The notes: generated from the sequence alone by a model not told the origin. A stretch of DNA of 64,000 bases from Arthrobacter sp. Y-9 (GCF_029690065.1 NZ_CP121463.1:682001-746000), one strand, 5' to 3'; counted from the stretch's first letter, positions 49,175-58,276 are shown. Numbers and translations: made by a program.

Positions 49175-49690
49175 TCAGGCTCGTCGCAGCGAGATGTTGT
49201 TGCAGGCCTCGCAGACGCTCTCCGGGATGACGCCGGCGTTCTGGAGCTTGCCGAAGATCCAGCAGCCCAGGCAGAACCCGGCGAAGGATTCGAGGGACGC
49301 CGCCACGATCAGCAGGCCCAGCAGGACCCACGCCACCGGGGCGAGACCGACGGTCCAGAAGATGGCCGCGGCGGTCGAGAGCACGGCGCCGATGGTCTGG
49401 GCGAACCTCTTCGGAGGGCCGGGCACCAGGCGCGGCGCACCGAGCCGCGGGGCGATGACGTGCACCGCGAGGCGTCCGGCGGGGGAGTATCGCGGGCCGC
49501 CGGCCACCCGGAGCCAGAAGCCCAGGGCGATGAGCCAGAGCAGCCAGCCCCAGCCGGCCGTCAGGCCGAGGACCAGGGTGATGACACTCAGCACCACGAT
49601 GATGCCCGCGGTGGAACGGGCGGCGTACTCGTTCACCGGGTTCGGGAACGCGAACAGCCGCTTCAATCCGGAGCTGGTGGAAGTGGTCAC
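49175..49690 (-). CDS. DUF4395 membrane protein
   Basis: 171 residues from GTG 49690. Four membrane helices and the DUF4395 features: FPNPVNEYAARSTAGIIVVL near the N-terminus, GPRYSPAGRLA in the loop, FCLGCWIFGKL and a C-terminal CEAC. The Cys pairs (CLGC, CEAC) suggest a redox or metal role, not demonstrated. TAGTCT six bases before the GTG and lack of a clear ribosome site fit a leaderless start. Confidence 0.85.
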   Translation of the reverse strand: MTTSTSSGLKRLFAFPNPVNEYAARSTAGIIVVLSVITLVLGLTAGWGWLLWLIALGFWLRVAGGPRYSPAGRLAVHVIAPRLGAPRLVPGPPKRFAQTIGAVLSTAAAIFWTVGLAPVAWVLLGLLIVAASLESFAGFCLGCWIFGKLQNAGVIPESVCEACNNISLRRA

Positions 49691-49855
49691 CCTGCCAGAC
49701 TACGGACGGCCCGCCCGCGCACGGAAGCATTGTTGCTCCATGCGACGAGCGGGCCGTCTCGGAGGGTGGGCCGCCCTTCAGCGAGGCCAGGGCCAGGCCG
49801 CCCGACCCAGGCCGCCCGACCGAGGCCGCTCCGAAGGAACGCTCCGAAGGGGATC

Positions 49856-50890
49856 TCAGAAGGAGAGCGGGACGTGCAGTTCCTTGATCCACTGCCGACG
49901 CCGGTAGTCCCGGGCCCGGAGCAGCACGGAGTCGTGGGAGACCTCCACCTGGAGACCGCTGGCCTCCAGGGGATCCAGCGCGCGTTCGCCGCCGTGGCCG
50001 TCGTCCTCCCAGAGGGTCTGGATGGCGCCCGTGTTGACGGTCATGAAGCCCTCCGGGTTCCCGGTGCCCGGCACCACACGGCGGACGGCCCAGTCGGAGA
50101 GGTTCAGGTCCCAGTGGGTGTGACCGCTGAAGAAGAACACGTTCTTGTACTGGCCCAGGATCTTGAGGAGCCGGTCGGCCTGCAGGTAATCGCTCTTGTA
50201 GAGCGCGTTCCGGGTGCCGGAGACGGTGTTGGGCAGCGGGTGGTGGCAGAACACCATCACGGGCTTGCGACGGCGGGCGTAGTAGGCCAGGCGCGACTCG
50301 AGCCAGGCGAACTGCTCCTCGCTCAGCCACACCTCGTCCCAGAGCTTGCTGTCGTGGTAGTGCATGTATTTCTCGGTGCCGAGCAGGAGCGCCGGGACAC
50401 CGCCCAGGTCCACCTCGGTGTAGACCTTCTTGCGGCCCGTGAAGTCGTAGAAGTTGTTGTACAGCTTCTCCTCGGTGCACCCGTTCGGCCAGGTGTCCTG
50501 ACGGAGCGTGGTGGGGTTCAGCCACTTCGGGACGTAGAACTCGTGGTTGCCGATCACCCAGTGGGCGTTGCGGGGGCGCGGGTTGGAATCCAGCACCTTC
50601 CGGACGTCGGCATATTCGAAGTCGTAGCCGCGCGGGGTGATGTCGCCGTTGATCACCAGGCCGGCGCTGCGGGTCCGGGGGTTGGTGGTCTCGATGTCCT
50701 GCAGGGCCATGGCGAAATCGTGCAGATCACCCTGGATGTCGCTGATGACGGAGAAGACGCTGCGGGCACGGCCCCAGCCGGACGTGGTGGGTGCGGACGT
50801 GCTGCCGGCCTGAGCTGCCGATGCGGTGCCCACGGCGGCGAGCCCGGCCAGGGAGGTGGCGATCGCCGTGCGGCGGGTGAGGGGTTTCAT
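49856..50890 (-). CDS. Tat-exported metallophosphoesterase
   Basis: 344 residues. Twin-arginine signal TRRTAIATSLAGLAAVG with cleavage near AQA (about 28). Calcineurin-like motifs: VISDIQGD (where most relatives have DxH), INGDITPRG, VIGNHEF, MVFCHHPLP and FSGHTHWDL. It therefore binds a two-metal centre and hydrolyses phosphomonoesters or diesters outside the membrane; substrate not evident. A GntR/HutC-like operator lies about 80 bases upstream of the start. Confidence 0.88.
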   Translation of the reverse strand: MKPLTRRTAIATSLAGLAAVGTASAAQAGSTSAPTTSGWGRARSVFSVISDIQGDLHDFAMALQDIETTNPRTRSAGLVINGDITPRGYDFEYADVRKVLDSNPRPRNAHWVIGNHEFYVPKWLNPTTLRQDTWPNGCTEEKLYNNFYDFTGRKKVYTEVDLGGVPALLLGTEKYMHYHDSKLWDEVWLSEEQFAWLESRLAYYARRRKPVMVFCHHPLPNTVSGTRNALYKSDYLQADRLLKILGQYKNVFFFSGHTHWDLNLSDWAVRRVVPGTGNPEGFMTVNTGAIQTLWEDDGHGGERALDPLEASGLQVEVSHDSVLLRARDYRRRQWIKELHVPLSF

Positions 50891-50971
50891 GGCGGAGTGG
50901 ATCCTTCACTGGGGGAGTGGTCGCTTCCACGGTAGGAAGGCTGAGTGAAGGGCATTCGCTTCTTGATTGCA

Positions 50972-50984
50972 CTTGTCTATACAG
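50972..50984 (-). promoter_or_regulatory. Candidate HutC/GntR-type operator
   Basis: On the minus strand CTGTATAGACAAG, which contains the GT-N-TA-N-AC core common to HutC-subfamily operators. It lies upstream of the metallophosphoesterase gene. No GntR gene is in the window. Confidence 0.4.
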
Positions 50985-51028
50985 CTGGATGAACGCGGCG
51001 TGAACGGTTCTGCGAGCCGTGCCTCGGT

Positions 51029-51844
51029 TCAGGCGTGAGGGGCGCTCCCGGAGCCGAGCGCCGGGAGCGCGTCGAGAGAGTTGAAGGTGTAGAGCTGTAC
51101 GCTGTCGATGTCCGGCGTCCTCCCGAGCCGGGCGATCATCTCCCCGGGCGCATACCTGCTGCTAGGCAGCAGATTCCGCGCCAGGGACGCCTTGCCGCTG
51201 AGGAAACGAAGGGACGACCCCACCCCGATCTTCGCGGCGAGCGTCAGGAGCCGGGCCGTGGGGACCGCCCCGGCCACACCCGCCCGGACGGGAAGGTCCA
51301 CCCCTTCGCGGCGGAGACCGGCGACGTATTCGCCGATCCTCTCGGCCGAGAAGCACATCTGGGTCACGATCCGGCTCGCATGCTCCTGTTTGCGCCGCAG
51401 GGATTCGAGAAGCACGTGATCAGGAATCCCCGGGTGCCCTTCCGGATACCCGGCCACGCCGACGGTGAAGCGCCCGCCGTCCAGCTCCACGACATCCCGC
51501 AGCAGCGCCTCGCCGTCGGCATACGGCCCGTCGGGAGTGCCGGCGTCGCCGCCCACCACGAAGAGTTCGGCGATGCCCGCGCCCGCGCATTCCTCCAGGA
51601 TCTCGCGCAGGCGCTCCCGGCTGCTCAGTCCCTTCGCCGCGAGGTGCGGCACCACCCGGTGACCGTCCTGTGCGAGCTCGGTGGCCACCGCGAGCGTGGC
51701 GTCCACGCCGTGCTTGGGCAGGCAGGTGATGCTGATCGTGCAGGACGACGACGGCGGCACGGCCTTCCGCACCGCGTCCACGATGCCGGGGGCCGGGATG
51801 ACCTCGAGATGTATGGACAGCATGCCGGCTTCCGGGTTTTCCAT
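51029..51844 (-). CDS. Methylenetetrahydrofolate reductase-like protein
   Basis: 271 residues from ATG 51844 (MENPEAGMLSIHLEVIPAPG). The MetF/MTHFR barrel pattern is present: SITCLPKHGVDATLAVATEL, VVPHLAAKGLSS, IAELFVVGGDAGTPDGPY and IVTQMCFSAERI. It is slightly short for MetF (about 290). Fourth gene in the order gcvH-glyA-lipA-metF-like, so it probably handles methylene-THF released by glycine cleavage. Divergence from classical MetF leaves open a role in another folate-linked reaction. Confidence 0.75.
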   Translation of the reverse strand: MENPEAGMLSIHLEVIPAPGIVDAVRKAVPPSSSCTISITCLPKHGVDATLAVATELAQDGHRVVPHLAAKGLSSRERLREILEECAGAGIAELFVVGGDAGTPDGPYADGEALLRDVVELDGGRFTVGVAGYPEGHPGIPDHVLLESLRRKQEHASRIVTQMCFSAERIGEYVAGLRREGVDLPVRAGVAGAVPTARLLTLAAKIGVGSSLRFLSGKASLARNLLPSSRYAPGEMIARLGRTPDIDSVQLYTFNSLDALPALGSGSAPHA

Positions 51845-51858
51845 GTCAGTCGATCCCG

Positions 51859-52878
51859 TCAGCCGTGGGTGGTGATGAGGGTGCGGGCTTCTTGGCGGGT
51901 GGTGCCGGAGTCTTGGATGCCGTCGGCGATGTGGGCGAGGTTTTCGGGGATGTCGCGGCCTTTTTTGCGCATGGCGGTGGCCCAGAGGCGTCCGGCGCGG
52001 TAGGAGGAGCGGACCAGGGGTCCGGACATGACGCCGAGGAAGCCGATGTCTTCGGCTTCGTCGGCGAGTTCGACGAATTCCTGGGGTTTGACCCAGCGGT
52101 CCACGGGCAGGTGCCGTTCGGAGGGTCGGAGGTATTGGGTGATGGTGATCAGGTCGCAGCCGGCTTCGTGCAGATCACGCAGGGCCTCGCTGATCTCTTT
52201 GCGGGTTTCGCCCATGCCGAGGATGAGGTTGGATTTGGTGACCATGCCGTGGGTGCGGCCTTGGGTGATGACATCCAGGGAGCGTTCGTAGCGGAAGGCG
52301 GGGCGGATGCGTTTGAAGATGCGGGGGACGGTTTCGACGTTGTGGGCGAACACTTCCGGGCGGGAGTCGCAGATCGCTTGGATGTGTTCGGGTTTGCCGG
52401 AGAAGTCGGGGATGAGCAGCTCGACGCCGGTGCCGGGGTTGAGTTCGTGGATTTTGCGCACGGTTTCGGCGTAGAGCCAGACGCCTTCGTCGTCGAGGTC
52501 ATCGCGGGCGACGCCGGTGACGGTGGCGTAGCGCAGGTTCATGGACTGCACGGAGCGGGCGACTTTGGTGGGTTCGAGCCGGTCCAGGGGTGAGGGTTTG
52601 CCGGTGTCGATCTGGCAGAAGTCGCAGCGGCGGGTGCATTCGGAGCCGCCGATGAGGAAGGTCGCTTCTTTGTCTTCCCAGCATTCGAAGATGTTGGGGC
52701 AGCCGGCTTCTTCGCAGACGGTGTGCAGGCCTTCTTTTTTGACGAGGTTTTTCAGGCCGACGAACTCGGGTCCCATCTGGACTTTGGCTTTGATCCAGTC
52801 GGGTTTGCGTTCCACGGGGGTGGCGGCGTTGCGTTGTTCGATCCGCAGGAGTTTACGGCCTTCGGGGACAAGAGTCAC
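51859..52878 (-). CDS. lipA: Lipoyl synthase LipA
   Basis: Radical-SAM enzyme inserting two sulfurs into the octanoyl group on GcvH and E2 proteins. 339 residues from GTG 52878 (GAAGGA nine bases upstream). The auxiliary cluster motif [12 protein letters not shown] and the radical-SAM motif CTRRCDFCQ are intact, as is the terminal RSSYRAG serine region. Codon choice differs from neighbours: it prefers GAA, CAA, AAA and C-ending codons, whereas glyA and gcvH prefer GAG, CAG, AAG and CTG. Positioned to serve GcvH encoded just upstream. Confidence 0.95.
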   Translation of the reverse strand: MTLVPEGRKLLRIEQRNAATPVERKPDWIKAKVQMGPEFVGLKNLVKKEGLHTVCEEAGCPNIFECWEDKEATFLIGGSECTRRCDFCQIDTGKPSPLDRLEPTKVARSVQSMNLRYATVTGVARDDLDDEGVWLYAETVRKIHELNPGTGVELLIPDFSGKPEHIQAICDSRPEVFAHNVETVPRIFKRIRPAFRYERSLDVITQGRTHGMVTKSNLILGMGETRKEISEALRDLHEAGCDLITITQYLRPSERHLPVDRWVKPQEFVELADEAEDIGFLGVMSGPLVRSSYRAGRLWATAMRKKGRDIPENLAHIADGIQDSGTTRQEARTLITTHG

Positions 52879-52977
52879 AGCACGGGTCCTTCGTCGTCGG
52901 GTGAAGCGGTGCAGCAGTTTCTGCGGTGGAACGAGTGATGCGGTGGCGTTCGAAACACGTTCGGAACAGCGTAGCCG

Positions 52978-53013
52978 CCGGTGCTGCGCGGACCCCCGTC
53001 CACGCAGCACCGG
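52978..53013 (-). terminator. Hairpin after glyA
   Basis: CCGGTGCTGCG / CGCAGCACCGG, 11-bp stem with a 14-base loop, seven bases after the glyA stop on the minus strand. It may partly uncouple lipA from the riboswitch-controlled gcvH-glyA message. Confidence 0.6.
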
Positions 53014-53019
53014 AGACGA

Positions 53020-54336
53020 TCAGCTGAGGCCGTTCACGCCCGGATACAGCGGGTGGGCCGCGGCAAGCGCCTGCACACGGTCCCGCAGGCCGGTGAGGTC
53101 GGCGTCGTCGTCGGCGATCAGTGCCTCCGCGATGATGTCCGCGACCTCACGGAAGGCGGCCTCGCCGAAGCCGCGGGTGGCCAGGGCCGGGGTGCCGATC
53201 CGCAGGCCCGAGGTGACCATCGGCGGACGCGGGTCGAACGGGACGGCGTTGCGGTTGACCGTGATGTCGATGGCAGCCAGGCGGTCCTCGGCCTGCTGGC
53301 CGTTCAGCTCGCAATCCCGCAGGTCCACGAGCACCAGGTGCACGTCGGTGCCGCCCGAGACCACGGAGATGCCCTTTCCGGCCACGTCGGGCCGTGTGAG
53401 ACGCTCGGCCAGGATCCGGGCACCCACCAGGACGCGCTCCTGGCGCTCACGGAACTCCTCGGACGCCGCGATCTTGAAGGCCACGGCCTTGCCCGCGATC
53501 ACGTGCTCCAGCGGGCCGCCCTGTTGGCCGGGGAACACGGCCGAGTTGATCTTCTTGGCGATGTCCGCGTCATTGGACAGGATGATGCCGCCACGCGGGC
53601 CTGCCAGCGTCTTGTGCGTCGTGGAGGTCGTGACGTGGGCGTACGGCACGGGCGAGGGGTGCAGACCGGCTGCGACCAGCCCGGCGAAGTGCGCCATGTC
53701 CACCATGAGGTAGGCGCCCACGGAGTCGGCGATCCGGCGGAACTCGGCGAAGTCCAGCTGCCGCGCGTAGGCGGACCAGCCGGCCACGATCAGGGCGGGC
53801 CGGTGCTCCTGCGCCAGGCGCTCGACCTCGGCCATGTCCACGGTGTGCGTGTCCTCGCGGACCCCGTACGGGACGACGTTGTAGAGCTTGCCGGAGAAGT
53901 TGATCCGCATGCCGTGCGTGAGGTGGCCGCCGTGGGCCAGGTTCAGGCCCATGATGGTGTCTCCGGGCTTGATGAGCGCGTGCATGACGGAGGCGTTGGC
54001 CTGGGCGCCGGAGTGCGGCTGGACGTTGGCGAACTCCGCGCCGAAGAGGTCCTTGATCCGGTCGATGGCGAGCTGCTCGATGACGTCCACGTGCTCGCAG
54101 CCGCCGTAGTAGCGCTTGCCCGGGTAGCCCTCGGCGTACTTGTTGGTCAGGACGGAGCCCTGGGCCTGCATGACGGCGAACGCGGTGTGATTCTCGGACG
54201 CGATCATCTCGAGGCCCTCGCGCTGGCGGTGCAGTTCGTCATCGATCTTCGCCGCGACCTCGGGATCCAGCTCCGCGAGGGACGCGTTCAGCGACGCCGG
54301 GACCACCTGCTCGTACTCGGTGACGGCGGCGCTCAC
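53020..54336 (-). CDS. glyA: Serine hydroxymethyltransferase GlyA
   Basis: PLP enzyme interconverting serine and glycine with THF. 438 residues from GTG 54336 ([20 protein letters not shown]), which overlaps the gcvH stop (GTGA) and has GGAGG six bases before. Conserved blocks: [38 protein letters not shown], the PLP-lysine region [14 protein letters not shown] and SGTDVH-like [11 protein letters not shown]. Co-transcribed with gcvH under the glycine riboswitch. Confidence 0.96.
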   Translation of the reverse strand: MSAAVTEYEQVVPASLNASLAELDPEVAAKIDDELHRQREGLEMIASENHTAFAVMQAQGSVLTNKYAEGYPGKRYYGGCEHVDVIEQLAIDRIKDLFGAEFANVQPHSGAQANASVMHALIKPGDTIMGLNLAHGGHLTHGMRINFSGKLYNVVPYGVREDTHTVDMAEVERLAQEHRPALIVAGWSAYARQLDFAEFRRIADSVGAYLMVDMAHFAGLVAAGLHPSPVPYAHVTTSTTHKTLAGPRGGIILSNDADIAKKINSAVFPGQQGGPLEHVIAGKAVAFKIAASEEFRERQERVLVGARILAERLTRPDVAGKGISVVSGGTDVHLVLVDLRDCELNGQQAEDRLAAIDITVNRNAVPFDPRPPMVTSGLRIGTPALATRGFGEAAFREVADIIAEALIADDDADLTGLRDRVQALAAAHPLYPGVNGLS

Positions 54337-54716
54337 AGTTCGCCTCCGTTGGCCGCGGCGTACTCCTCGGCGGACAGCAGCGGGCCCTCGGCGGTGACGG
54401 CCACGGTGAAGAGCCAGCCCTCGCCGTACGGGTCGCTGTTGATCAGGGCCGGATCGTCCGACGCCGCGGCGTTGACCGCGGTGATCTCGCCCGAGACCGG
54501 GGCGTACAGATCGGACACGGACTTGGTGGACTCCACCTCGCCGCAGGTCTCCCCGGCGGTGATGACGGCGCCGACCTCGGGCAGATCCACATAGACGATG
54601 TCTCCCAGGGCATCCGCCGCCACGGCGGAGATGCCGACGCGCACGGCGCCGTCCCCGTCCTGCGCGACCCATTCGTGCTCGGCCGAGTACCTCAGGCCGG
54701 CGTCCACTGTGCTCAT
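54333..54716 (-). CDS. gcvH: Glycine cleavage system H protein
   Basis: Lipoyl carrier of the glycine cleavage system. 127 residues from ATG 54716 ([20 protein letters not shown]); ATG 54722 would add two residues but sits too close to AGAGG. The lipoylation site is Lys in [14 protein letters not shown], and the flanking strands are canonical. It overlaps glyA. gcvT, its usual neighbour, is not between it and the riboswitch. Confidence 0.95.
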   Translation of the reverse strand: MSTVDAGLRYSAEHEWVAQDGDGAVRVGISAVAADALGDIVYVDLPEVGAVITAGETCGEVESTKSVSDLYAPVSGEITAVNAAASDDPALINSDPYGEGWLFTVAVTAEGPLLSAEEYAAANGGEL

Positions 54717-54718
54717 CT

Positions 54719-54931
54719 TCATTTCCTCTTTCCGCTGTTGCTCCTGCGCTGGGCGTCACGGCCCGTTCCTTCCGAAGCCCCGGAGATCCGGCGCGGGGGA
54801 GGCGCGGGCCGTGCTGACTGTATCGTCGAGAGGAGGGGTCCTGATGCCGGAACCCGCTGCGGCGTGGACGCGGCGCGAGCACGCGCGGCATTCCACTGCA
54901 GGGGAGGGAGGACGGTCGGTCCGGCGGACAT
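54719..54931 (-). CDS. Possible small ORF between glycine riboswitch and gcvH
   Basis: 70 codons, Arg/Pro/Ser-rich ([20 protein letters not shown]). Its ATG directly follows the GTTCCTC segment that can pair with the aptamer end, and its stop TGA overlaps ATG 54722 of gcvH. It shows no similarity to GcvT that I can see. Composition argues against a folded protein; it may be a leader ORF or chance. Confidence 0.2.
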   Translation of the reverse strand: MSAGPTVLPPLQWNAARARAASTPQRVPASGPLLSTIQSARPAPPPRRISGASEGTGRDAQRRSNSGKRK

Positions 54932-54979
54932 GAGGAACCCTTCGGCTCAGGCGCCCTGAGGGCGCCACGATGACAGGCG

Positions 54980-55177
54980 TTCCTCCCCGCTCTGTATGGG
55001 ACCTGAGAGATTCCGCGGGCTGAAGGGGCCCGCTTGCACCGTCGGTGAGCCCGGCGGACCGGGCTGCTTTCCAGAGTCGCCTCGCCGCGGCGGTACGGGT
55101 GCCTGAGAGATTCCCGGGGAGGGTTTGCTCCTACGGCGCCTGCCCGGGGTGCCGGGAGGTCTCTCCCGCCGCGGATC
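54980..55177 (-). ncRNA. Tandem glycine riboswitch (upstream of gcvH-glyA)
   Basis: On the minus strand two aptamers are readable. The first runs GGCGGGAGAGACC...GTAGGAGCAAA...GGGAATCTCTCAGGCACC; the second TGGAAAGCAG...CACCGACGGTGCAAG...GGAATCTCTCAGGTCCC and ends AGAGCGGGGAGGA. This is the gcvT-motif tandem arrangement, usually an ON switch for glycine-degradation genes. Just after it GAGGAAC (54978-54984) can pair with GTTCCTC (54932-54938), and a GGCGCCCT-G-AGGGCGCC palindrome (54950-54966) lies between, a plausible expression platform. Confidence 0.9.
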
Positions 55178-55213
55178 AACAGCGTCGCATCACCTGCCGG
55201 TGATGCGGCTCAC

Positions 55214-55243
55214 ACGATATCCGCAATCACCGGTCATGCGCAA
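55214..55243 (-). promoter_or_regulatory. Candidate promoter of the gcvH-glyA unit
   Basis: On the minus strand TTGCGC and TATCGT with an 18-base spacer, about 37 bases before the riboswitch. A GCATCACC/GGTGATGC hairpin lies between them. Confidence 0.4.
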
Positions 55244-55327
55244 AACTCCGAGGATTCGACGCAGGTTTTCGACACCTTCGGGACCTATGATCAGCTCGAC
55301 ATCATCGTAGGGGGGGCTCCACCAGTC

Positions 55328-56155
55328 ATGCCGGAATCATTCATCAGCCGCCGCGCGGCTCTGCTGGCCCTGGGAGCCGCCACGGCCCCGTTGCTTGGGG
55401 CCTGCGCCGACTCGCCGACCGTCGCTCCCACCGGGAAGACGAGTGGCAGTCAGGGCCCATCCGCGAGCGGAGGCGCGACGGCGTCGGCCACCCCGTCGCC
55501 GAGCCTGACGCCGAGTGCCACCCCCACGCCCCGCAAGACCTTCGTGGGTGACTTCAGGCTGCCGCCCGTCGAGAACGGCCTGGCGCCGGTGATCACCCGG
55601 GTGCCGACGAAGCAGCCGGTGGTCTTCCTGACGATCGACGACGGCGTGGTCAAGACCCAGGAGTCGCTCGACTTGCTGGACGAGTACGGCTACCCGGCCA
55701 CGCTGTTCCTGACGAAGAGCGCGATCGCGGGCAACCCGGACTTCTTCAAGAAGTTCCAGGCGCGCGGCGACCGCATCCAGAACCACACCATCAGCCACAA
55801 CACCTCCATGGTCCAGGCGGGCTACGAGTACCAGCTCGGCGAGGTCACCGGCATGCAGGACTACATCAAGCGCCACTACGGTACCACGCCCACGCTCTTC
55901 CGTCCGCCCGGAGGGGCGTACTCCAATGCCATGCGCACCGCCGTGGCCGCGGCGGGTCTGAAAGCCGTCATCGACTGGGAGTGCAAGGCGAACGCCGGAC
56001 GGATGGACTACCAGGTCGGCAACGGCCTGCGCCCAGGTGACATCTGCCTCATGCACTTCCGGCCGGAATTCAAACGGGACCTCGCAGCGTTTCACCAGGC
56101 ACAGAAGGCCTCCGGACTGACCGTGGTCCGTCTGGAGGAGTTCCTCGGAATCTGA
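55328..56155 (+). CDS. Polysaccharide deacetylase lipoprotein
   Basis: 275 residues from ATG 55328. Signal with RR (ISRRAALLALGAATAPLLGA) and lipobox LLGAC, so it is anchored outside the membrane. A Ser/Thr/Pro linker (about 30-70) leads to a NodB/CE4 domain: TIDDGVV (metal Asp), HTISHNT (two metal His), LFRPPGGAY and a C-terminal LMHF. Likely de-N-acetylates peptidoglycan or another surface polymer. Divergent from the riboswitch-controlled gcvH unit. Confidence 0.9.
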   Translation: MPESFISRRAALLALGAATAPLLGACADSPTVAPTGKTSGSQGPSASGGATASATPSPSLTPSATPTPRKTFVGDFRLPPVENGLAPVITRVPTKQPVVFLTIDDGVVKTQESLDLLDEYGYPATLFLTKSAIAGNPDFFKKFQARGDRIQNHTISHNTSMVQAGYEYQLGEVTGMQDYIKRHYGTTPTLFRPPGGAYSNAMRTAVAAAGLKAVIDWECKANAGRMDYQVGNGLRPGDICLMHFRPEFKRDLAAFHQAQKASGLTVVRLEEFLGI

Positions 56156-56223
56156 GTTGTCTCGCCCCTGCCGAAGTGGGATAGCGTCAGAGGTACGGAA
56201 CAATTCACCACACAGGAGGAAGC

Positions 56224-56673
56224 ATGAAGGCATCACCCACGCTCGCGGCCAATCTCCAGGCCGTGCTGACCGACCTGATCGAATTGCACCTGCAGGGCAA
56301 GCAGGCCCACTGGAACATCGTGGGCCCGAACTTCCGCGATCTGCACCTCCAGCTGGACGTCCTGATCGACCTGGCCCGCAACCTCAGTGACGACGTCGCC
56401 GAGCGCATGCGCGCCCTGGAGGCCGTCCCGGACGGCCGCAGCGTCACCGTCGAGAAGAACACCAGCCTGGCGGCGTTCCCCGAGGGCCTGATCTCCACGC
56501 ACGACGCCATCGACCGCATCGTCGCGGCCATCAACGCCACCGTGGGCACCACTCGCAAGGTCCACGACCAGGTGGACGAGGAGGACCCCACCTCGGCGGA
56601 CCTCCTGCACACCGTGCTCGAGGGACTCGAGCAGCAGGCCTGGCTCATCGGCGCGGAGAACATGAAGCCCTGA
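56224..56673 (+). CDS. dps: Dps-family ferritin-like DNA-protection protein
   Basis: 149 residues, AGGAGGAAGC before ATG. Ferroxidase residues of the Dps type: LHLQGKQAHWNIVGPNFRDL (His) and HLQLDVLIDLARNLSDDVAE (Asp/Glu). No long Lys-rich N- or C-terminal tail, so DNA binding may be weak. TAGCGT about 40 bases upstream is a possible -10. Single gene, followed by a 20-bp hairpin. Confidence 0.93.
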   Translation: MKASPTLAANLQAVLTDLIELHLQGKQAHWNIVGPNFRDLHLQLDVLIDLARNLSDDVAERMRALEAVPDGRSVTVEKNTSLAAFPEGLISTHDAIDRIVAAINATVGTTRKVHDQVDEEDPTSADLLHTVLEGLEQQAWLIGAENMKP

Positions 56674-56685
56674 CGGCCGACTGAC

Positions 56686-56730
56686 ACGACGACGGCGCCG
56701 CACCCCGGGAGGGTGCGGCGCCGTCGTCGT
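56686..56730. terminator. Bidirectional terminator
   Basis: A 20-bp perfect stem (ACGACGACGGCGCCGCACCC and complement) with a 5-base loop between convergent dps and the APC permease gene. Confidence 0.8.
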
Positions 56731-56758
56731 CTGTGCAGTGCGTCCGGAAGGGGACCGC

Positions 56759-58276
56759 TCAGTCCACCAGGGCCGGGGTGTCCATCTTCAGGGTCTCCCC
56801 GCGGAAGAACTCGGGCCGCTTGCGGGACATCACGAACATCACCACGACGCCGAGCAGCAGGATCCCCACGCCCACGACGAACACGAGGCCGACGCCGAAC
56901 ACGGCCGTGCCGGAGCCGAACGCCGGGTCCCAGGAGTCGACCGCGGTCTGGATCATCACGACGAACAGCATGATGCCGCCCACCACCGGCGCCAGGCCGC
57001 GCAGGAGGAAGTTCCGAGGGCTCGCGAAGAGGGTCTTGCGGAAGTACCAGACGCAGGCGAACGCCGTGAGGCCGTAGTAGAAGCAGATCATCAGGCCGAG
57101 GGCCAGGATGGTGTCATTGAGGACGTTCTGGCTCACGATGTGCATCACCGCGTAGAAGCCCCACGAGATCACGCCGGCCGCGACGGTGGCATTGGCCGGG
57201 GTGAAGTGCACCGGGTCGACCTTGGCCATCGACTTGGGCAGGGCGCCGTAGTGGCCCATGGCGAGCAGGCCGCGGGCCGGGGACATGAAGGTCGACTGCA
57301 GGGACGCCGCCGAGCTGGAGAGCACGGCCAGGGACATCAGGATGGCGAGCGGGCCCATGATGGGCGAGGCCAGCGCCGTGAAGATGTTGCCCGAATTCTC
57401 GGGGTTCCGCAGGCCGAAGCCCTGTTCCCCGATGCCGGCGAACATGATGCAGGCGATGGCGACCAGCAGGTAGATGGCCAGCACGGAGAGAGCCGTGATG
57501 GTGCCCGCCTTGCCGGCGGTCTTCCGGCCGTCCTTGGCTTCCTCATTCAGGGTCAGACAGACGTCCCAGCCCCAGTACACGAAGATCGAAAGGGAGATGC
57601 CGGCGGTGATCGCACTGAAGCTGTCGACCTTGGTGATGTCGAACCAGTCCCAGGAGAAGGCCATGCCCTGGCCGGAGTTCTCCCAGTTCACGATCGCCAT
57701 GACGGCGAAGAGGCCAAGCACCAGGAGCTGGAAGCCCACCAGGACGTACTGGACGTTCTTGGCGGTCTCCAGACCGCGGTAGCTGATCCACACGGCCGCC
57801 ACCACGAAGACGAGGCACGTGGCCACGTTGACCCACTGGTTGCCTGCCAGATCGGCCAGCCCCGCCACGCCTGTGACCTGGGCCAGGAAGAGGTAGAAGA
57901 AGTCCACGGCCACGCCCGCCAGATTGGACAGCACGATGATGTTGGCGGCGAGCAGGCCCCAGCCGCCCATGAAGCCGATCCAGGGTCCGAAGGCCTTGGT
58001 GCTCCAGGTGAAGGTGGTGCCGGAATCCGGGGAGTCGGTGTTGAGCTCGCGGTACGCCAGGGCCACCAGGATCATCGGGATGAAGCCGATGACGAAGATG
58101 ATGGGGAGCTGCGCGCCCACCTCCTGGACCGTGGGGCCGAGGGCGCCGGTCAGGGTGTACGCGGGGGCGATGGTCGAGAGGCCGATGACGACGATCGCCA
58201 GCAGGCCGAGCTGACCGGACTTGAGCCCTTTGCCGTCCACATCCTGGTGGGCGCTGCGGGGGTGATGTTGTTCCAT
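56759..58276 (-). CDS. APC-superfamily amino acid/polyamine permease
   Basis: 505 residues from ATG 58276 (MEQHHPRSAHQDVDGKGLKS). About 12 membrane helices; first-helix motif GLLAIVVIGLSTIAPAYTLT and helix-6 region are of the APC type, and SPARGLLAMGHYGALPKSMA is the conserved cytoplasmic loop. It follows agmatine deiminase in the same direction with a 12-bp hairpin between them, so a polyamine, agmatine or related amine is the likely cargo. This is inference from context. Confidence 0.85.
   Translation of the reverse strand: MEQHHPRSAHQDVDGKGLKSGQLGLLAIVVIGLSTIAPAYTLTGALGPTVQEVGAQLPIIFVIGFIPMILVALAYRELNTDSPDSGTTFTWSTKAFGPWIGFMGGWGLLAANIIVLSNLAGVAVDFFYLFLAQVTGVAGLADLAGNQWVNVATCLVFVVAAVWISYRGLETAKNVQYVLVGFQLLVLGLFAVMAIVNWENSGQGMAFSWDWFDITKVDSFSAITAGISLSIFVYWGWDVCLTLNEEAKDGRKTAGKAGTITALSVLAIYLLVAIACIMFAGIGEQGFGLRNPENSGNIFTALASPIMGPLAILMSLAVLSSSAASLQSTFMSPARGLLAMGHYGALPKSMAKVDPVHFTPANATVAAGVISWGFYAVMHIVSQNVLNDTILALGLMICFYYGLTAFACVWYFRKTLFASPRNFLLRGLAPVVGGIMLFVVMIQTAVDSWDPAFGSGTAVFGVGLVFVVGVGILLLGVVVMFVMSRKRPEFFRGETLKMDTPALVD

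Noticed and set aside
52940-52975. SOS/LexA box before lipA (TTCGAAACACGTTCGGAA)
   Set aside because: Half-sites do not have the spacing of the actinobacterial LexA box (TCGAAC-N4-GTTCGA).
54719-54931. Remnant of gcvT between riboswitch and gcvH
   Set aside because: None of the translated frames resembles the N- or C-terminus of GcvT.
53020-55179. A 719-residue GlyA fusion reading from the glycine riboswitch
   Set aside because: The upstream frame runs through the riboswitch and gcvH in another phase; the real GlyA start is GTG 54336 with GGAGG.
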